The notes under the pieces: generated by a model
Databases searched by the model: none
Seen by the model: only the letters and a program-made list of their open reading frames with translations
Told to the model about the DNA's origin: nothing
In this document: in pieces, positions 16,538 through 26,033 of the stretch
Position numbering within the stretch: the stretch's first letter is position 1
Layout: the number at the start of each line of letters is the position of its first letter
Translations under genes and position numbers: made by a program
Assembly: GCA_002423395.1 (NCBI GenBank)
Contig: DIVZ01000001.1
Coordinates: 7,023 to 71,022, forward strand
From: Eubacteriaceae bacterium UBA6119
GTDB lineage: Bacteria; Bacillota; Clostridia; Eubacteriales; UBA1433
Direction: 5' to 3'
DNA length: 64,000 nt

Positions 16538-17416
16538 ATGAAAGCAAAAATCCAGTTAATAAGTTCTATGCTTATTTTCGGAAGCATAGGAATATTCGTA
16601 CGAAACATTGAAATATCCTCTGCCGCTTTGGCTTTGATTAGAGGCATTCTCGGCAGCGCATTTTTAATTGTATATTGCATTATAGCAAGAAAAAAAATTT
16701 CAATAAAATCAATAAAACAAAATATACTTCTGCTTTTATTTTCAAGCGCCGCTATGGGATTTAACTGGATACTGTTATTCCAGTCTTACAAATATACAAC
16801 CATACCTATAGCGACTCTAAGCTATTATTGCGCCCCCGTTTTTGTAATCATTATGTCACCTTTTATATTAAAAGAAAAATTTTCAATAAAAAAATTTATT
16901 TGCGTTGTTACTGCAATGCTAGGTATGGCCCTAATTATGCTGACAAGCGCAAATTCGGGCGGAAATTACAATCACTTAAAGGGCATATTCTTCGGACTGT
17001 CGGCTGCCGCTTTATACGCAAGCGTTGTTATTACCAATAAATTTTTTAAGAATCTTTCAGGCATTGAAACAACTCTTATACAGCTTGCAATAGCAGTATG
17101 CGTATTGTTTCCGTATTTAATGATTACAGGTCCGATAAGACTAACCGATATATCGGCAAGTTCTATGCCTTATATTTTAATACTAGGTATATTCCATACG
17201 GGCTTTGCTTATTATCTTTATTTTTCTGCTATAAAAAGCATCCCTGCCCAAAGCATAGCTGCTTTGAGCTATATAGATCCGATATCCGCTGTATTGTTTT
17301 CAGCAGTGATATTGTCGGAAAAAATGACGTTTATTCAAATACTCGGCGGTATATTGATTTTAGGGGCGACAATATACGGAGACAGAACTAAAAAGTTAAA
17401 AAGTTTATCGGATTAA
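16538..17416 (+). CDS. DMT-superfamily (EamA) transporter
   Basis: A 292-residue protein with ten predicted membrane helices built from two EamA repeats (about 1-135 and 150-285). The family exports or imports amino acids, purines or other small metabolites. The conserved S-Y-I-D-P-I-S-A segment near the C-terminus is the typical second-repeat signature. It has its own consensus promoter. The substrate cannot be inferred from the neighbours. Confidence 0.9.
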   Translation: MKAKIQLISSMLIFGSIGIFVRNIEISSAALALIRGILGSAFLIVYCIIARKKISIKSIKQNILLLLFSSAAMGFNWILLFQSYKYTTIPIATLSYYCAPVFVIIMSPFILKEKFSIKKFICVVTAMLGMALIMLTSANSGGNYNHLKGIFFGLSAAALYASVVITNKFFKNLSGIETTLIQLAIAVCVLFPYLMITGPIRLTDISASSMPYILILGIFHTGFAYYLYFSAIKSIPAQSIAALSYIDPISAVLFSAVILSEKMTFIQILGGILILGATIYGDRTKKLKSLSD

Positions 17417-17451
17417 TAGATATTTTAAATTAATTTCTTTGTTTTCATTTA

Positions 17452-17479
17452 TTGTAATCGCTTTAATGTATGATATACT
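17452..17479 (+). promoter_or_regulatory. Promoter of the PfkB-like gene
   Basis: TTGTAA (17452-17457), 16 nt, TATACT (17474-17479), 35 bp before the ATG. Confidence 0.6.
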
Positions 17480-17514
17480 TGTAAGTAATATCATTATTTT
17501 TGCACAGGTGAGTT

Positions 17515-18456
17515 ATGAGTATTTTAATATTAGGCGCATCATGTATAGACATAATAGGGCAAAGCGATAAGCGGATAATAAGTTATGAATCTAATCCCGG
17601 AATAGTAAAAATTTTGCAGAGCGGATCTGCGAGAAATACTGCGGAATATTTATCAAGAATAGGCATTCTTTCAAATCTGGTAACAGCTGTGGGTCAAGAC
17701 GTTTTCGGACAAAATCTCTTAACGGGTCTTGCTCAATTGGGAATAGACATATCTCAAAGTCTTATTTTAAAGAGTGTTAGTACCAGCACTAATATGTATT
17801 TAACTGATGCGGACGGCGAATTATTCGCAGGTGTTAAAAGCGATAATATTTCATATATGCTTGATATAGGCTATCTCAGAAACGTCATTAAAAATTCTCC
17901 CAATATTCTTATGGCAGACGATACTCTTAATATCGAAACAATTTTATATATATCAGGCAACGTAAAAGCTGATTTGAAAATATTCCAGCCTCTTAATTTA
18001 AAAATCAATCCCGATATAATAAGTGTCATAAATAAATTTGATGTTATTAAATTAAACAAATCTCAAGCGGAAACATTATGGGGCGGCTTAATAAGCTCAT
18101 CGGATGACGCGAAAAGATGCGCAAGATATTTATCTGACAGTAAAAAAATAAAGAAGGTATTCATAACGCTTGACGATTTAGGCTCAGTAGGAGCAGATAT
18201 TAACGGCACCGTACACATACCTGCTTATAAAACTGAGCGAAGCAATAAAACAGAGGCGGAAAGCGCGTTCAGCGCCGGTATGATTTTTTCTCTGGCAAAC
18301 GATTTTTCACTATACAGAAGCGTTTTGTTCTCTCAGTCTTGTTATTCTTACGCCAATAATTTGCTGCCGGGCAGCAGAGATAAGTTTTCTCTAGAAGAAG
18401 TATGGAACATGCTTTTGCGCGGAGATAAAATAATTCTCCAAAGTGAGGAATATTAA
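17515..18456 (+). CDS. PfkB-family carbohydrate kinase homologue lacking the catalytic aspartate
   Basis: A 313-residue ribokinase-fold protein. The N-terminal sugar-binding region (S-G-S-A-R-N, 36-41), the TAVGQDVFG segment and the N-K-S-Q-A-E stretch (181-186) follow the PfkB/pseudouridine-kinase pattern. The anion-hole signature that should read D-T-x-G-A-G-D-A-F is NKTEAESAF (244-252), so both glycines and the catalytic Asp are replaced (Ser250 in the Asp position). The surrounding AFSAGMI is intact, so this is point divergence and not a frameshift. It may be an inactive, substrate-binding relative. An SD AGGTGA precedes the ATG. Confidence 0.8.
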   Translation: MSILILGASCIDIIGQSDKRIISYESNPGIVKILQSGSARNTAEYLSRIGILSNLVTAVGQDVFGQNLLTGLAQLGIDISQSLILKSVSTSTNMYLTDADGELFAGVKSDNISYMLDIGYLRNVIKNSPNILMADDTLNIETILYISGNVKADLKIFQPLNLKINPDIISVINKFDVIKLNKSQAETLWGGLISSSDDAKRCARYLSDSKKIKKVFITLDDLGSVGADINGTVHIPAYKTERSNKTEAESAFSAGMIFSLANDFSLYRSVLFSQSCYSYANNLLPGSRDKFSLEEVWNMLLRGDKIILQSEEY

Positions 18457-18509
18457 TTTATAAATAAGAAAATATATAATCAGTATTCTTTATTTTGCGG
18501 GGGTAATGA

Positions 18510-19082
18510 TTGAATTTCGCGACTTTACTCGTAACAGCAGTAGGGCTATCCATGGACGCGTCTGCCGTATCAATTTCAAACGGCATAACTTACAGACGGA
18601 CATTTTTATCAAAAGTTATTCTAATGGCGTTTTATTTCGGTTTATTTCAGGCAGCGATGCCTTTTATCGGCTACTATGCAGGTAATGTGTTTTCGGATAT
18701 GATAAAAGCCATAGATCATTGGGTTGTTTTAATAATCCTTTGCATATTAGGCATTAAAATGATTATGGAAGCTGTTAAGTCAAGAAACGGCAAAGAAATA
18801 AAAATACAAAAATGCAGTATTCTTACAAATAAATTTCTTCTCATTCAGGCATTAGCTACAAGCATTGACGCTTTTGCGCTTGGAATCAGCTTAGCTATAA
18901 TAAAAGTCGATATATTAAAAGCAGTCATTATTATCGGCATCACAACATTTATAATATGCTTTTTCTCATTTTTTATCGGACGCAAATTCGGAGGCTTGCT
19001 TCAAAACAAAGCTGAAATTTTCGGAGGTTTAATACTTATTTTTATCGGACTGAAAATATTTATAGAACATATTCTCTCTTAA
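18510..19082 (+). CDS. mntP: Manganese efflux pump MntP
   Basis: A 190-residue integral membrane protein of six helices arranged as two repeats. The paired motifs S-M-D-A-S-A-V-S and S-I-D-A-F-A-L-G contain the membrane Asp residues needed for manganese export. The start is a TTG at 18510; GCGGGGGT upstream is the SD, and no in-frame ATG fits. No yybP-ykoY manganese riboswitch is visible in the 53-bp gap, so control is not evident. Confidence 0.92.
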   Translation: MNFATLLVTAVGLSMDASAVSISNGITYRRTFLSKVILMAFYFGLFQAAMPFIGYYAGNVFSDMIKAIDHWVVLIILCILGIKMIMEAVKSRNGKEIKIQKCSILTNKFLLIQALATSIDAFALGISLAIIKVDILKAVIIIGITTFIICFFSFFIGRKFGGLLQNKAEIFGGLILIFIGLKIFIEHILS

Positions 19083-19128
19083 ATATTCAAGACTTAATCG
19101 CTTTGCCATTATTATTTAGGTGGTAAAT

Positions 19129-19691
19129 ATGAATTATGAAATCGGATTAGTAAAAAATCAACAAACAGCAAAATTTGCAAACTGTTATATTAAGAATTTA
19201 GATTAAATAATATTAATCAGATTATCGCTTTGCAAAAAAATATCATCGCTTTAATCCCTGATAATGATTTGTTTCATCCTTTTTCTGAAAATGAAATTAA
19301 ACAATTGTTTACTCAACGTGAAAATATAATATTAGGAGTGTTCACTGATGATAATTCATTAATCGCTTTTCGGGCGGCTACCGCCGACGGAATCGAATTT
19401 GATGAAATTAATTATTTCCTGGAAAATAAATACAGCAGCTATAAAAAACTTCTTTTAAACGGAGCTTTTGTTGACGAACATTACAGAGGAAGCCGTCTTC
19501 AGGTTAAAATGAGCGAATACACTATAGATATTGCAAAAAAAAGAAATATAGATTTATTGTTTACTGTAATTCATCCCGAAAATACGCCCAGTATAAAATC
19601 AATAACATCTCTTGGCTTTAAAGAAATCAGAGAAATAAACGTATATATACATCAGCACAGAAGGCTTCTGTTTATTAAAGAGTTACAATAA
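19129..19691 (+). pseudogene. GNAT acetyltransferase gene with a -1 frameshift near codon 25
   Basis: An ATG at 19129 with a good GGTGG SD opens a frame that stops at 19204-19206 after MNYEIGLVKNQQTAKFANCY and IKNLD. The next frame (19203 onward, to 19691) continues LNNINQIIALQKNI and on into a GNAT domain with the acetyl-CoA loop region F-V-D-E-H-Y-R-G-S-R-L-Q and a C-terminal IHPENTPSIKSITSLGF. Adding one T in the gattaaat run at about 19201-19208 joins the two parts without loss. So this is a frameshifted gene, a sequencing error, or a restart at TTG 19230 (153 residues) lacking the first helix. Confidence 0.72.
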
Positions 19692-19696
19692 AAAAA

Positions 19697-19725
19697 CCTG
19701 CCGATTTTTCAGCAGGCTTTTATTG
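19697..19725. terminator. Bidirectional terminator between GNAT gene and pyc
   Basis: CCTGC pairs with GCAGG around cgatttttca, flanked by CTTTTATT on the plus side and a run of seven T on the minus side. It ends both convergent genes. Confidence 0.88.
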
Positions 19726-19728
19726 TTT

Positions 19729-22700
19729 TTATTCGAGTTCCATAATAAGCTGCCCTTTTTCTACAGCGTCGCCCTGTGCTATAAGAATATTTGATATTGT
19801 TCCGTCTTTAGGTGACGTTATTTCTGTTTCCATCTTCATAGCTTCTACAATTGCCAGCGGCTGGTTTTTCTTTACCTTTTCGCCGACTGATACATGTATT
19901 GCCATAATGGTGCCTTTTATAGGCGGAGAAATATGATTTACATTTCCGGCATCGGCCATTTTAACCGTTGTTTTAAATACTGCAGTTATGCTGTTTTCGT
20001 CTTTAACGTAAATGTCGCGTCTGAATCCGTTAATTTCAAATATAAACTTGCGGTATCCGTCATCGCCGACTTTTGTTCCAATATGCACCAGTTTAATCAT
20101 GCATCTTACGCCTTTTGCAATTTCAACTTCTGTTTCTTCCCCTACTTTTAACGAGTTAAAGAATACGTGAGAATCCATCTGAACGTAATCGCCGTAATCA
20201 TTTAAGAACTTCATATATTCGTCATATACTTTGGGATACAGCGCTGCGCTTAAAACCGAACGCATATTTAATTCTTTTCCGTATCTCTGTAAATAATCTT
20301 TTTTTATTTCATCAAAATCAATATTTTCAAGCAATGTACCCGGGCGCACAGTTAAAGGTTGCTGACCTTTTAGAACAATTTTTTGCAGCTGCGGGTCAAA
20401 TCCGCCTTCGGGCTGACCCAACATTCCTTTGAAGAAGTCAACTACAGAATCAGGGAATGCAAGGTTTTTGCCTTTTTCATAAATATTTTCAACAGTTAAC
20501 TCGTTCTGCATCATAAACAGAGCCATATCGCCCACTGATTTTGAAGAAGGAGTAACTTTTACAATGTCACCGAACAACTCGTTCGCGTCTTTGTATTTTT
20601 CTAAAAGATCTCTGAATCTGTGCCCGAGACCGAAACTTTCAGCCTGCTGTTTCAAATTGGAGAATTGTCCTCCGGGAACTTCATAGCGGTATATTTCGGC
20701 TGTAGGAGTACGAAGCCCCGATTCCGCGTCATAATATACAGGTCTTACATTTTCCCAGTAATCGCTTAAAAGCTGCATGCCCAGCTCGTCAAGTTCCGTG
20801 TCTCTTTCAGTGTTTTTAAGCGCTGCGACAATGCTGTTAAGCGCAGGCTGCGAAGTTAGCCCGCTCATTGAGTTAAGAGCCATATCAGCTATATCAACCC
20901 CTGCTCTTGCGGCATTTAGAACCGAAGCTACAGCGTTGCCCGCCGTGTCATGAGTATGGAAATGTATAGGAATATTAATTTCTTCTTTTAATGCTTTTAC
21001 AAGCTCGTATGCCGCCTGAGGTCTGCAAAGACCGCTCATATCCTTTATGCCGAGTATATGAGCTCCCATACCCTGTATTTCTTTAGCTTTTTTAACATAA
21101 TAATCAAGATCGTATTTCTTCTTGCTTTTATCTAAAATATCTCCTGTATAGCACAGGCATACTTCTGCCACTTTATTATTTTTAAGTACTTCATCGGTAG
21201 GAAGTTTAAGAGCTTCCAGCCAGTTCAGCGAGTCAAATATTCTGTATACGTCAATGCCTGATTTGGCGGATTCTTCGATAAACGCAACTACAACATTATC
21301 GGGATAGTTTTTATAACCTACAGTATTGCAACCTCTAAGAAGCATCTGAAACATAATATTCGGTATTCTTTTTCTTAGCCTTTTCAGACGCGTCCAAGGC
21401 GATTCATGCAAGAATCTGTATGCGGAATCAAATGTAGCTCCGCCCCACATTTCAAGCGAGAACAAATCCCATCCGTAAACGGATACGGCTTTTGAAATGT
21501 CTAGCATATCCTTTGTTCTCATTCTTGTGGCGTGAAGCGATTGATGCGCGTCACGATACGTAGTATCGGTTATTAGGAGTTTTTTCTGACTTTTTACAAA
21601 GTCAACAACCCCTTGCGGGCCGTATTTATCTAAAATTTGTTTTGTTCCGTCTTTTACCGCCATTCCATCCACATTGGGTACAATAGGAACCGGGTAATCT
21701 TTCTTTTCACCCTGCGTTTTGTTTATTATAATTTCCGCAAGATATTTCGCGAGCTTAGCTTCGTCATCTGCAGATTTTCTTGTAGCGAAGAGCTCAGGGT
21801 GCTGATCTATAAACATTGTATTGCATGCGCCTTCTTTAAACAAATCGTGCTGCAAAACATTAATTAAAAAGTCTGTATTAGTTTTTACGCCTTCAACGTA
21901 ATGCTCTTTTAAAGCGCGAAGAGCTTTTCTTCTCGCTTTTTCAAATGTACTGTCCCATACTATTGTCTTAACTAACAAGCTGTCGTAATATGGAGTAATT
22001 TCCGCTCCCGTAAAGCCGTTGCCGCCGTCAAGACGTATTCCGTTGCCGGCAGCTGTTCTGTAAACATTTATCTTTCCGGTATCAGGCATAAAGTTGTTTT
22101 TGGGATCTTCTGCAGTTATTCTGCATTGTATGGCGCTTCCTCGCGGAATTATGTCTTTCTGCGAATATATTCCAATCTCTTCGCTATTAAGCGCATAGCC
22201 TTGCGCTATTAATATCTGCGCCTGTACAAGGTCTATTCCCGTTGTCATTTCTGTAACCGTATGTTCCACTTGAATTCTCGGGTTCATTTCCATAAAGTAA
22301 TGATTGCCCTCAGCGTCCAGCAAGAACTCAACAGTACCGGCGTTTACATAGCCCACTTCTTTTGCAAGCTTTACTGCATCCGAACATATTTTTTGTCTTT
22401 TTTCATCATCAATTGCAAGAGACGGCGTGAATTCGATAACCTTTTGATGCCTTCTTTGGATAGAACAATCACGTTCAAACAAGTGAACGACATTGCCGTA
22501 CTTGTCTGCAAGAATCTGCACTTCTATATGTTTCGGCGCCTCGAGGTATTTTTCTATAAACACATCTCCGTTGCCGAACGCCTTTTGAGCTTCGCTTACT
22601 GCCGTTTTATATTCTTTTATAAGGGCAGACTCGTCATGCACAACGCGCATGCCTCTTCCGCCGCCGCCAAAAGCTGCTTTTAATATTATAGGGTAGCCTA

Positions 22701-23166
22701 TTTGTTTTGCTGTTTGCGCAAGCTCTTTCTCATCGCTTATAGGTTTGTCTGTTCCGCCCAAAACAGGAAGTCCTATCTTTTTAGCGAATTTTTTAGCTGC
22801 AACCTTATCGCCGAATATTTCCATAACATCGGCAGGCGGCCCTATGAATATAATATCTTCCCGCTCGCAGGCACGGACAAAATCCGGATTTTCAGCTAAA
22901 AATCCGTATCCGGGATGAATAGCAGACGCATTTCTTAATTTTGCTATTTCCAGAATTTTATATATATTTAAGTACGCCCCTACAGGCGTATTTTCTTTGT
23001 CAAGCATGTATGATTCGTCCGCTTTGCTTCTAAACAATGCGAGTTTATCTTCCTTGGAGTAAACAGCGATACTCCTTAAACCAAGTTCATTTGCCGCTCT
23101 TATTACGCGTATAGCTATTTCGCCGCGATTGGCAATAAGTATCTTTCTGAATGGTTTAATTTCCAT
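19729..23166 (-). CDS. pyc: Pyruvate carboxylase
   Basis: A 1145-residue single-chain biotin enzyme making oxaloacetate from pyruvate, bicarbonate and ATP. Order: biotin carboxylase with ATP-grasp (1-450, glycine-rich GGGGRGMRVV), carboxyltransferase with HMGL-like barrel (RDAHQSLHATRMRTKDML, about 530-830), allosteric/PC linker, and biotin carrier domain with EAMKMET, Lys1111 as the biotin site. ATG 23166 is preceded by GGAGGT; an upstream in-frame ATG at 23190 has no SD. It supplies oxaloacetate for biosynthesis in anaerobes with an incomplete TCA cycle. No biotin ligase is nearby. Confidence 0.97.
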   Translation of the reverse strand: MEIKPFRKILIANRGEIAIRVIRAANELGLRSIAVYSKEDKLALFRSKADESYMLDKENTPVGAYLNIYKILEIAKLRNASAIHPGYGFLAENPDFVRACEREDIIFIGPPADVMEIFGDKVAAKKFAKKIGLPVLGGTDKPISDEKELAQTAKQIGYPIILKAAFGGGGRGMRVVHDESALIKEYKTAVSEAQKAFGNGDVFIEKYLEAPKHIEVQILADKYGNVVHLFERDCSIQRRHQKVIEFTPSLAIDDEKRQKICSDAVKLAKEVGYVNAGTVEFLLDAEGNHYFMEMNPRIQVEHTVTEMTTGIDLVQAQILIAQGYALNSEEIGIYSQKDIIPRGSAIQCRITAEDPKNNFMPDTGKINVYRTAAGNGIRLDGGNGFTGAEITPYYDSLLVKTIVWDSTFEKARRKALRALKEHYVEGVKTNTDFLINVLQHDLFKEGACNTMFIDQHPELFATRKSADDEAKLAKYLAEIIINKTQGEKKDYPVPIVPNVDGMAVKDGTKQILDKYGPQGVVDFVKSQKKLLITDTTYRDAHQSLHATRMRTKDMLDISKAVSVYGWDLFSLEMWGGATFDSAYRFLHESPWTRLKRLRKRIPNIMFQMLLRGCNTVGYKNYPDNVVVAFIEESAKSGIDVYRIFDSLNWLEALKLPTDEVLKNNKVAEVCLCYTGDILDKSKKKYDLDYYVKKAKEIQGMGAHILGIKDMSGLCRPQAAYELVKALKEEINIPIHFHTHDTAGNAVASVLNAARAGVDIADMALNSMSGLTSQPALNSIVAALKNTERDTELDELGMQLLSDYWENVRPVYYDAESGLRTPTAEIYRYEVPGGQFSNLKQQAESFGLGHRFRDLLEKYKDANELFGDIVKVTPSSKSVGDMALFMMQNELTVENIYEKGKNLAFPDSVVDFFKGMLGQPEGGFDPQLQKIVLKGQQPLTVRPGTLLENIDFDEIKKDYLQRYGKELNMRSVLSAALYPKVYDEYMKFLNDYGDYVQMDSHVFFNSLKVGEETEVEIAKGVRCMIKLVHIGTKVGDDGYRKFIFEINGFRRDIYVKDENSITAVFKTTVKMADAGNVNHISPPIKGTIMAIHVSVGEKVKKNQPLAIVEAMKMETEITSPKDGTISNILIAQGDAVEKGQLIMELE

Positions 23167-23379
23167 AAAAAATACCTCCAAATTAATCATTTATATAAAG
23201 TGAAGTCTATTATATCAATAAATATACAAAAAATAAATAAAATATTGATTTTATTTATATAAATTTATAAAAATGCATAAATATAAAACTAAATCTGAAT
23301 ATAGCTGAATATTATACAATATTGTAGATGTATATTTATAAGTTGGAATAAATAATAATATATTTTTTTAACCATTAAT

Positions 23380-23404
23380 AAGGGCTTCTGAATGCGAAGC
23401 CCTT
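23380..23404 (-). terminator. Hairpin after trpS
   Basis: AAGGGCTTC pairs perfectly with GAAGCCCTT around a 7-nt loop, 48 bp past the trpS stop. On the minus strand the following sequence is TATTAATGGTTAAAAAA, so the U-tract is poor. It is a terminator by position. The rest of 23191-23451 is AT-rich and holds nothing else that I recognise. Confidence 0.6.
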
Positions 23405-23451
23405 AACTAATTCTGCAATCTTAATAGTATATAAATGCACAAGAAGTTATA

Positions 23452-24459
23452 TTATTTTCTGAGTATAAGACCTGTTTTTTTCTGAACTTTGTTAAGCGTT
23501 TTCACGGCTGTCGCCTCCGCTCTTTGCGCGCCTTTTTGCATATATTCTTCCAAAAGTTTTTTATCTTTCATAAGTTTTTCATATTCGGTTTGCATAGGCC
23601 TTAACGACTCTATTACAGCTTCCGCGACTCGTATTTTTAAGTCTGCATACGACAAACTTCCGCATTCTTGCTCAGCTTTTTGAATAGAGCTGTCTGTAGC
23701 CGATGCATAAATCTGCAATAAATTAGAAATTCCGGGCTTTTTGTTTTCATCGTATATTACAGAAGCATCCGAGTCAGTAACAGCCCTTTTGAATTTTCTC
23801 ATTATTACTTCAGGTTTGTCTTTAAGCGAAATATACCCGTTTTCGTTTGAGTCGGATTTGCTCATTTTATTAGTCGGCTCAGATAGGCTCATAACTCTTG
23901 CGCCGGTTTTGGGATAATATCCTTCAGGTATAGTAAACGTCTCTGAATACATGTTATTAAATCTTGCCGCAACGTCTCTGCAAAGCTCAATGTGCTGTCT
24001 TTGGTCGTCGCCCACAGGAACATAGTGCGCCTGATATAATAATATGTCAGCCGCCATTAAAACAGGATAGTCAAATAACGCAACTCTTATATTCTCACCC
24101 TGCTTTATTGATTTATCTTTATACTGCGTCATTCTTGAAAGTTCGCCCATATATGTGCCGCAGTTTAAAAGCCAAGCGAGTTCGCTGTGCGCAGGCACAT
24201 GAGACTGCACAAACAGCGTGGTGTCATAGGGGTTTAGCCCTGCCGCTATAAGCATCGCGTAACATTCTATTGTTTTTCCTCTAAGTACCGCTGGCTCCTG
24301 CGGAACCGTAAGTGCATGAAGATCAACTATGCAAAAATAACAATTAAACTCATACTGCAGCTTCACCCAATTTTTTATCGCTCCGAAATAGTTGCCGATT
24401 GTAAAATCTCCCGACGGCTGAATGCCGCTAAACATAACTTTCTTTTCTGTATTACTCAT
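23452..24459 (-). CDS. trpS: Tryptophanyl-tRNA synthetase
   Basis: A 335-residue class I aminoacyl-tRNA synthetase. The HIGH-equivalent lies in TIGNYFGA near residue 20, and NKMSKSDSN is the KMSKS loop. Residues such as HIELCRDVAARFN follow the TrpRS pattern, and length is normal. The gene is preceded by a tryptophan T-box leader with its own promoter, so expression rises when uncharged tRNA-Trp accumulates. Confidence 0.97.
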   Translation of the reverse strand: MSNTEKKVMFSGIQPSGDFTIGNYFGAIKNWVKLQYEFNCYFCIVDLHALTVPQEPAVLRGKTIECYAMLIAAGLNPYDTTLFVQSHVPAHSELAWLLNCGTYMGELSRMTQYKDKSIKQGENIRVALFDYPVLMAADILLYQAHYVPVGDDQRQHIELCRDVAARFNNMYSETFTIPEGYYPKTGARVMSLSEPTNKMSKSDSNENGYISLKDKPEVIMRKFKRAVTDSDASVIYDENKKPGISNLLQIYASATDSSIQKAEQECGSLSYADLKIRVAEAVIESLRPMQTEYEKLMKDKKLLEEYMQKGAQRAEATAVKTLNKVQKKTGLILRK

Positions 24460-24484
24460 AATATAACCTCTTAGTTTTATTTAC

Positions 24485-24720
24485 AACAAAAAATCATCCT
24501 GTAAATTCTACAGGACGATTATAAACCGCGGTACCACCATTATTGACCATAAAAATATTATGATCCTCTCATTTATATAACGCTTTGGCGTCTTGACATT
24601 TCCTTCAAGATTTTCATAAACCCATTCAAAACAGTTTTACAGTAAAACTCCCACCTTTGTTTTACTCTCTTTGCGCAAATTGCTGTTTTTACTATTTTTA
24701 CTCATAAAATATATAAAATT
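24485..24720 (-). promoter_or_regulatory. T-box leader with a UGG (Trp) specifier, including its terminator
   Basis: The minus-strand leader of trpS contains the conserved T-box sequence AATGGTGGTACCGCGG (24543-24528), followed by a terminator hairpin CGTCCTGTA-gaatt-TACAGGATG with a T-rich tail (about 24519-24485). Stem I lies between about 24700 and 24600. Its specifier loop reads GAA-TGG-GTT, with TGG at 24624-24622, the tryptophan codon. Uncharged tRNA-Trp should pair with the specifier and the TGGT of the T-box bulge to give antitermination. Confidence 0.95.
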
Positions 24721-24726
24721 TTTTAA

Positions 24727-24755
24727 ATTATATTTCTTTTATTCAAAATTGTCAA
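24727..24755 (-). promoter_or_regulatory. Promoter of the trpS T-box transcript
   Basis: Minus strand: TTGACA (24755-24750), 17 nt, TATAAT (24732-24727), both perfect. Start expected near 24720. Confidence 0.9.
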
Positions 24756-24850
24756 GTTGTAAAACAAAGTATTACTTTTAAGGTTTATAAACTTATGATA
24801 TTATATCAGTATTTTAATATGTTAATAATTTTTTACATTAAGGAGGTTCT

Positions 24851-25993
24851 ATGAAATACAGGCAATTTAATAATCTAAAAGTTTCTCAGTTAGGTCTTGG
24901 CTGTATGCGGTTTCCAATATTGGACAACGACAATTCTAAAATTGACGAAGCGCACGCCGAAAAGATGATAATGTACGCTTATGAAAACGGAGTAAATTAT
25001 TTTGATACGGCGTACCCTTACCACGTAGGAAAATCAGAAAAATTCGTGGGTAAAGTTTTAAAAAATAACAATATAAGAAACAAAATTCATATCGCCACAA
25101 AAAATCCTACATGGTTTGTAAGTAAGCATTCCGATTACTATAAATTACTGGACGAACAGCTTAATAATTTGCAAACAGATTATTTTGATTTTTATCTGCT
25201 TCACTCGCTCAATAAATTCTCATGGCAAAACGCCAAAAAGCATGATCCGTTTGAATTTATAGAAGCAATTAAAAAAGACGGCCGCGCAAAACAAGTGGGA
25301 TTTTCGTTTCATGACGATATAAAAATTTTTAAAGAAATAATTGATTCATATGACTGGGATTTCTGTCAGATACAGTTTAACTATATGGACGAGAATTATC
25401 AGGCGGGAATAGAGGGGCTGAGATACGCGGCAAGCAAAAATATACCAGTAGTGATAATGGAACCGTTAAAAGGCGGCAGGCTTTCAACAATAGTTTCACC
25501 GACAATGCAAAACCTTTTTGATAAACATAATGTAACTTTGACTCCCGTAGAGCTAGCGCTGAAATATTTGTTCAATATGCCACAAATAAGCTGTGTTCTC
25601 AGCGGAGCAAGCACGCTTGAGCAGTTAACGCAGAACATATCTACGGCCTCTGCTTACGGTACGGGCGATCTGAAAGAAAATGAAAAGCAGCTTTTAAGTG
25701 ATTTGAAAGAATTTTATACTTCCCGTGTCAAAGTTCCATGTACAGGCTGCTTGTACTGCATAGATGGATGCCCTATGAATATACCCATAAACGTTATATT
25801 CTCTTTTTATAACGGAAGATACATCTATGAAAATGACCGGCTTACAAAAATACAATATCCTTTGCACGTTGCCGAAAACCGACGCCCCGACAGCTGCATT
25901 GAATGCGGTCAATGCGAGGAGCACTGCCCTCAAAATATAGAAATAATAAAACAATTAAAAATAGCCCATGAAGATATTATGAGCATTAAATAA
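24851..25993 (+). CDS. Aldo/keto reductase with C-terminal 4Fe-4S ferredoxin-like domain
   Basis: A 380-residue protein. Residues 1-285 form an AKR barrel with the expected tetrad region: Asp/Tyr in YFDTAYPYHVGKSE, Lys in HIATKNPTW, His in LLHSL. The C-terminal 90 residues hold CTGCLYCIDGCP and CIECGQCEEHCP, two cysteine clusters for iron-sulfur binding. Such fusions are common in anaerobic Clostridia; electron transfer between ferredoxin and a carbonyl substrate is inferred. A strong AAGGAGGT SD precedes the ATG. Single gene, ended by a terminator. Confidence 0.93.
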   Translation: MKYRQFNNLKVSQLGLGCMRFPILDNDNSKIDEAHAEKMIMYAYENGVNYFDTAYPYHVGKSEKFVGKVLKNNNIRNKIHIATKNPTWFVSKHSDYYKLLDEQLNNLQTDYFDFYLLHSLNKFSWQNAKKHDPFEFIEAIKKDGRAKQVGFSFHDDIKIFKEIIDSYDWDFCQIQFNYMDENYQAGIEGLRYAASKNIPVVIMEPLKGGRLSTIVSPTMQNLFDKHNVTLTPVELALKYLFNMPQISCVLSGASTLEQLTQNISTASAYGTGDLKENEKQLLSDLKEFYTSRVKVPCTGCLYCIDGCPMNIPINVIFSFYNGRYIYENDRLTKIQYPLHVAENRRPDSCIECGQCEEHCPQNIEIIKQLKIAHEDIMSIK

Positions 25994-25994
25994 A

Positions 25995-26026
25995 AAAGCA
26001 GAGTATTCTCTGCTTTTTTATTTAAA
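25995..26026. terminator. Bidirectional terminator after the aldo/keto reductase
   Basis: AAAAGCAGAG-tatt-CTCTGCTTTTTT, a perfect stem between convergent genes, with A- and T-runs on either side. Confidence 0.92.
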
Positions 26027-26033
26027 TTTATAT

